A stretch of 5,155 bases of DNA, taken from NCBI GenBank assembly GCA_025355915.1, contig JANXYT010000063.1:1-5155 (forward strand), written 5' to 3'. Source of the DNA: Holophagaceae bacterium. Its GTDB lineage: Bacteria > Acidobacteriota > Holophagae > Holophagales > Holophagaceae. Shown here piece by piece: positions 1-5,155 of this stretch. The translations under genes were made by a program, and so were the position numbers. The notes beneath the pieces were generated by a model. The model did no database searches and was not told the origin of the DNA. It was given only the letters and a program-made list of their open reading frames with translations. The stretch's first letter is position 1; each line of letters opens with the position of its first letter.

Positions 1-1
1 G

Positions 2-1240
2 CTGGAGGCCAAGCCCGGCTTGGATGCGGACGCGATCCTGGCCGACCTCACCCTGGTGGTGGTGCCCCTGTTCAATCCCGACGGGAACGATGCCATCAAC
101 CCCGGCAACCGCCGCCTGCACCTGCCCAAGCTCACGGGCCAGCTGGGCCCGGACAGTGGGGTGGGCACCCGCGTGAACGCCGCCAAGATCAACCTGAACC
201 GGGACTACCTGCGCATGCAGGGCGAGGAGATGCGCCTGCTCCAGACCCGCGTCTGCCAGCCCTGGGCCCCGGAGCTCACCATCGACAACCACGCCACCAA
301 CGGCTCGGTGCACCGCTTCTCCATGACCTATGACATTCCCCACACGGTGGAGAGCGGCCGGGGCGAGCCCATCCGCTACATGCGCGAGCGCCTGCTGCCG
401 CCGGTCACCGCGGCCCTGAAGGCCAACCATGGCCTGGACGCGGGCTGGTACGGCAATTTCGTGGAAGACGAGCGGGCCCTGGACGCGGACCGCGACGCCG
501 AACCCGGCGCCCCGGTGCCAGGGGGCTGGATGACCTATCCGCACCACCCGCGCTTCGGCAGCAACTACCGGGGCCTCACCAGCCGCATGGACCTGCTGCT
601 GGAGTGCTATTCCTACATCAGCTTCGCCGAGCGCGTGCGCACGGCCTACGCCTTCATGCTGGAGACGCTGAAGCATGTGGCCGCGCACCGGGACGAGGTG
701 GTGCAGACCGTGGCAGCCAGTCAGGCACCCCGCGAGCGCATCGCCATCCGCTACGGCCTGGAGCGCTTCGAAACGCCCATTGAGATCCTCACCCGAACGC
801 CCCGCACGCTGGAGGGCGCACCCACCAGCGTGACGCTCCCCTACTTCGGCCGCTTCGTGGGCACCACCCTGGTGGACCGCCCCGAGGCGTACCTGGTGCC
901 TGCGCCCATGGCGGGTCATCTGCGCCTGCACGGCCTCACCCTGCAGGAAGCGGTGGGGACCTTCGAGGTGGAGGTGCCCGTGGTGGAGGGCCTGGGCTCC
1001 ATGGGGGGCCGCGCCATCCTGGAGGCCGCCACCGTGGGCGAGTTGTCCGTGTCCTGGCGCCGTGGGCCCCGGGCCGTGCCACCGGGCTGGGCGCTCGTGC
1101 CCACGGATCAGCCCCTCGGAGCCATCGCCGTCTACCTCTGCGAACCCGAAAGTGACGATGGCGCCGTGGAAAACGGCCTGCTGCCCCCACCGGCCCTGGG
1201 TGAGGAACTGGCCCTCTGGCGGGTGCCAGCCCTGGGCTGA
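2..1240 (+). CDS. M14-family zinc carboxypeptidase (3' part; 5' end outside window)
   Basis: The frame is open from the first complete codon at base 2 and ends in TGA at 1238-1240, giving 412 residues (numbered here from base 2). The visible part carries hallmarks of M14 (carboxypeptidase A-like) metallopeptidases in the right order: NPDGND at residues 25-30, NLNRDY at 64-69 whose Asn-Arg pair matches the family's substrate carboxylate-binding Asn/Arg, IDNHATNG around His97 (bases 290-292), the expected third zinc ligand, and LLLECYSY with Glu201 (bases 602-604), the expected general-base glutamate. The first two zinc ligands (HxxE) normally lie upstream and are therefore outside the window. 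After about residue 235 there is a further ~180-residue C-terminal region without recognised motifs, rich in short beta-prone stretches and probably an accessory beta-sandwich-like domain (inference). A TTG at 20 is in frame but cannot be the true start because it would remove half of the metal site. Likely a secreted or periplasmic peptidase, but the signal peptide region is not visible. Exact substrate unknown. Confidence 0.85.
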   Translation: MEAKPGLDADAILADLTLVVVPLFNPDGNDAINPGNRRLHLPKLTGQLGPDSGVGTRVNAAKINLNRDYLRMQGEEMRLLQTRVCQPWAPELTIDNHATNGSVHRFSMTYDIPHTVESGRGEPIRYMRERLLPPVTAALKANHGLDAGWYGNFVEDERALDADRDAEPGAPVPGGWMTYPHHPRFGSNYRGLTSRMDLLLECYSYISFAERVRTAYAFMLETLKHVAAHRDEVVQTVAASQAPRERIAIRYGLERFETPIEILTRTPRTLEGAPTSVTLPYFGRFVGTTLVDRPEAYLVPAPMAGHLRLHGLTLQEAVGTFEVEVPVVEGLGSMGGRAILEAATVGELSVSWRRGPRAVPPGWALVPTDQPLGAIAVYLCEPESDDGAVENGLLPPPALGEELALWRVPALG

Positions 1241-1256
1241 ATGGCTGGGACTGGCT

Positions 1257-1414
1257 GGTCACGGAAGGCATAGAAGGGGCACGGAAGGCGCGGAAGAAAG
1301 CACCTCCTGCGGGCTTCCACAAGGGCGGCATTGGCCCATCCCATCCCCCCAGACCATGGCCAGAACCTCTGAATGCTTCCGCGGTTTCTGTGATTTTCCG
1401 TGCCTTCCGCGACC
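1257..1414. repeat. Long imperfect inverted repeat with ~10-base phased units (element 1)
   Basis: The outer arms 1257-1270 and 1401-1414 are complementary at 13 of 14 positions. A second paired block, 1280-1296 with 1376-1392, matches at 14 of 17. The 8-9 bases between the blocks pair poorly. The central 1297-1375 is unpaired or weakly structured. Within the left arm the unit CACGGAAGGC occurs exactly twice (1260-1269 and 1280-1289), and the GAAG core recurs at 1264, 1273, 1284 and 1293, that is every 9-11 bases. The right arm shows the complementary TTCC-type cores. The form is that of a dispersed palindromic intergenic element, not a coding sequence. Whether it is transcribed, mobile or a protein-binding site cannot be seen from one copy. 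Confidence 0.8.
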
Positions 1415-1499
1415 AGCGGCTCCCTTCGCCGATCCCAGCCTGCCGTTCGCCGGTACTTGCCGCTGCGGCCTTGCAGTGCCCCGTAGCCTGGGGACAGCC

Positions 1500-1505
1500 A
1501 GGAGG
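1500..1505 (+). promoter_or_regulatory. Ribosome binding site for the DUF4342 gene
   Basis: A perfect AGGAGG lies 4 bases before the ATG at 1510, a slightly short but workable spacing. It fixes the start at 1510 rather than at the in-frame GTG at 1390, which lies inside the inverted repeat. The AGG of this site is part of a small potential hairpin, CCTGG at 1487-1491 with CCAGG at 1498-1502, which could partly mask it. Confidence 0.75.
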
Positions 1506-1509
1506 CTCC

Positions 1510-3852
<2,343 letters not shown>

Positions 3853-3853
<1 letters not shown>

Positions 3854-3939
3854 AAACTTGGTCCACAGATGGCACAGATACACACAGATTCTGAAAGCAG
3901 GCTTTGTCTGTGTAATCTGTGGAATCTGTGGATGGTTTT
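3853..3939. repeat. Near-continuous hairpin of CACAGAT-type units (element 2)
   Basis: An imperfect palindrome with almost no loop fills the gap after fadH. Paired blocks: 3853-3857 with 3935-3939, 3862-3870 with 3924-3932 (9 of 9), 3873-3879 with 3915-3921 (7 of 7), 3882-3888 with 3907-3913 (7 of 7) and 3894-3898 with 3901-3905 at the tip. Bulges between blocks are only 1-5 bases. The left arm holds CACAGAT at 3864, 3873 and 3883, spaced 9 and 10 bases; the right arm holds the complement at matching spacing. It is clearly more AT-rich than the flanking genes. The left foot starts in the last base of the fadH stop codon, and the right foot ends in GTTTTCTTT (3935-3943), so a transcript would form a long hairpin followed by a U-rich run. 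It may therefore also stop fadH transcription. Similar CACAGAT/ATCTGTG intergenic strings are familiar to me from other bacterial genomes, but I cannot name the family. Confidence 0.85.
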
Positions 3940-3956
3940 CTTTCTGGAATCCTTGA

Positions 3957-5147
3957 ATGATGATGCCCGTTGTCCCCGCCTCCGCTGCCCAGCGCCTCTT
4001 CCTGGGCGCCCAGGGGCTGCTGGACGAGCCCGGGAGGCGGGCCACCACAGTGTCACTCCAGGCGCTCATCGAGCGGCTGGGCTTCGTGCAGGTGGACACC
4101 ATCAACGTGGTGGCGCGGGCCCATGACCTTACGCTGTTCAGCCGCCTCGACGGCTACCGGCCGGAGCAACTCCGGAAGCTCATTGAGACGAAAAGCCATC
4201 TCTTTGAACACTGGACGCACGACGCCTCGGTGATCCCCACCGCTTGGTTCCCCCACTGGAAGCCGCGCTTCGCCCGGGATCGTGAGCGCATCCATGTCCA
4301 GGCCTGGTGGCAGTACCATTTCCGCGGCACGGACGGGGCCCGTGTGGTGAAGGATGTATTGGCCCGCATCGAACAAGAGGGCCCCCTCAAATCCTCGGAC
4401 TTTGAACACCCCGAGAAGCGCGGTCCCTGGTGGGGGTGGAAGCCCCAGAAAGCGGCCCTGGATTTCCTCTGGCGCAGTGGCGAGCTGATGATTCCCCGCC
4501 GGGAGGGATTCCAGAAGGTCTACGACCTCACCGAGCGGGTGCTGCCGGGCCACCACGCCTGCCCCTGCCCGGAATCCGCCGAGCACGTGGAATGGGCCTG
4601 CGCCAGCGCCGCGGAGCGGTTGTGCGTCTTCACCCCGAAGGAACTGGCGGATTTCTGGGGCGCCATCGAAGCCCCAGAGGCGAAAGGTTGGTGCTCGGCC
4701 GCAACCAGGGCCGGACGCCTCGTCCCCGTGCTCGTGGAAAGCGCCGACGGCGAAGCGCGCCCTGCCTTTGCCCTGGCGGATTGGGAGGCCCGGCTGGCGA
4801 AGTTGCCGGAACCGCCGGAGCGCACCCGCCTGCTGTGCCCCTTCGATCCCATCCTGCGGGACCGGGCCCGGGCCCTGCGCCGCTTCGGCTTCGACTACCG
4901 CTTCGAGGCCTTCGTGCCCGAGCCCAAGCGCCAGTACGGCTACTTCGTGCTGCCCATCCTGGAGGGCGATCGCCTGGTGGGCCGCCTCGATCCGAAACTG
5001 CACCGCCACCAGAACCTGCTGGATATCAAAGGGCTCTGGTGGGAACCCGGCATCAAGGCCACCAAGGCCCGAAGGCGCGGGTTGGACGAGGCCCTGGAGC
5101 GGCTGGCCGCGTTCGTGGGCGCCGGCTCGATCCAGTTCTCCTCCTGA
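3957..5147 (+). CDS. ycaQ: YcaQ/AlkX-like winged-helix DNA glycosylase (HTH_42 family)
   Basis: A 396-residue member of the AlkZ/AlkX (YcaQ) family, close to the ~400 residues usual for it. Characterised relatives are monofunctional DNA glycosylases: AlkZ protects Streptomyces from its own azinomycin crosslinks, and E. coli YcaQ/AlkX releases nitrogen-mustard-type alkylated bases and interstrand crosslinks. The key motif is seen as LGFVQVDTINVV with Gln45 and Asp47 (Q-x-D, AlkX type, not the Q-x-Q of AlkZ). Other family blocks are ARAHDLTLFSRL (53-64), EHWTHDASVIP (84-94), the LLCPFDPILRDR block (292-303), GYFVLPIL (328-335) and GRLDPK (342-347). The fold is tandem winged helices plus a small beta-barrel. 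Start: three ATG codons in a row (3957, 3960, 3963); 3957 has a weak GGA at 3946-3948 as its only ribosome-binding candidate. The gene follows fadH by 103 bases across the second inverted repeat, so it is probably expressed separately. No resistance or biosynthetic gene adjoins it, so a general repair role is likelier than self-protection. Confidence 0.88.
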   Translation: MMMPVVPASAAQRLFLGAQGLLDEPGRRATTVSLQALIERLGFVQVDTINVVARAHDLTLFSRLDGYRPEQLRKLIETKSHLFEHWTHDASVIPTAWFPHWKPRFARDRERIHVQAWWQYHFRGTDGARVVKDVLARIEQEGPLKSSDFEHPEKRGPWWGWKPQKAALDFLWRSGELMIPRREGFQKVYDLTERVLPGHHACPCPESAEHVEWACASAAERLCVFTPKELADFWGAIEAPEAKGWCSAATRAGRLVPVLVESADGEARPAFALADWEARLAKLPEPPERTRLLCPFDPILRDRARALRRFGFDYRFEAFVPEPKRQYGYFVLPILEGDRLVGRLDPKLHRHQNLLDIKGLWWEPGIKATKARRRGLDEALERLAAFVGAGSIQFSS

Positions 5148-5155
5148 CCGCGCTA

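Larger units (their letters stand above)
1241..1509. other. Intergenic gap between peptidase and DUF4342 gene
   Basis: No credible gene lies here; open frames crossing it are extensions or shadows of neighbours. Its main content is the inverted repeat at 1257-1414. The rest (1415-1509) is GC-rich sequence leading to a clear ribosome binding site at 1500-1505. I see no convincing -35/-10 promoter pair and no GC stem followed by a T-run that would be a classic intrinsic terminator for the peptidase gene. Confidence 0.7.

Noticed and set aside
1390..1509. N-terminal extension of the DUF4342 protein from GTG 1390
   Set aside because: It would begin inside the right arm of the inverted repeat, adds 40 residues not typical of the family, and ignores the AGGAGG directly before ATG 1510.
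3864..3930. CRISPR-like short repeats
   Set aside because: The repeated units are 7 bases at 9-10-base spacing in inverted halves, with no spacers of CRISPR length and no cas gene.
4053..5009. 318-codon - strand open frame opposite the ycaQ-like gene
   Set aside because: Shadow of a gene with clear family motifs; no recognisable domain of its own.

Overview
The window is a GC-rich bacterial chromosome segment (about two thirds G+C by eye, with strong G/C preference at third codon positions). Everything recognisable is on the + strand. There are four protein genes: the 3' part of an M14-family zinc carboxypeptidase (ends 1240), a small DUF4342 protein (1510-1770), a full-length 2,4-dienoyl-CoA reductase FadH (1838-3853), and a YcaQ/AlkX-type winged-helix DNA glycosylase (3957-5147). 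There is no taxonomic marker gene. The composition, the mix of genes and the style of the intergenic repeats would suit an environmental bacterium such as an Acidobacteriota (Holophaga/Geothrix-like) member, but this is only a weak inference.

Layout: 2-1240 peptidase, truncated by the window edge so that its first zinc-ligand motif is missing; 1241-1509 a 269-base gap holding a long imperfect inverted repeat (1257-1414) and then the ribosome binding site of the next gene; 1510-1770 DUF4342; a 67-base gap; 1838-3853 fadH, starting with GTG; a 103-base gap almost wholly filled by a second inverted repeat (3853-3939); 3957-5147 ycaQ-like gene, with a triple ATG at its start.

The genes do not form an obvious pathway: one concerns peptide hydrolysis, one is of unknown function, one is an auxiliary step of unsaturated fatty-acid beta-oxidation, and one is DNA crosslink/alkylation repair. 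The DUF4342 gene and fadH are close enough (67 bases) to be co-transcribed; the two repeat-filled gaps may separate transcription units.

The most unusual content is non-coding. Both larger gaps hold palindromic elements whose arms are built from short units repeated about every 9-11 bases (CACGGAAGGC-type in the first, CACAGAT-type in the second). Their sequences differ but their architecture is the same, which suggests two members of a dispersed palindromic repeat family rather than ordinary terminators. No new multi-gene system was found.
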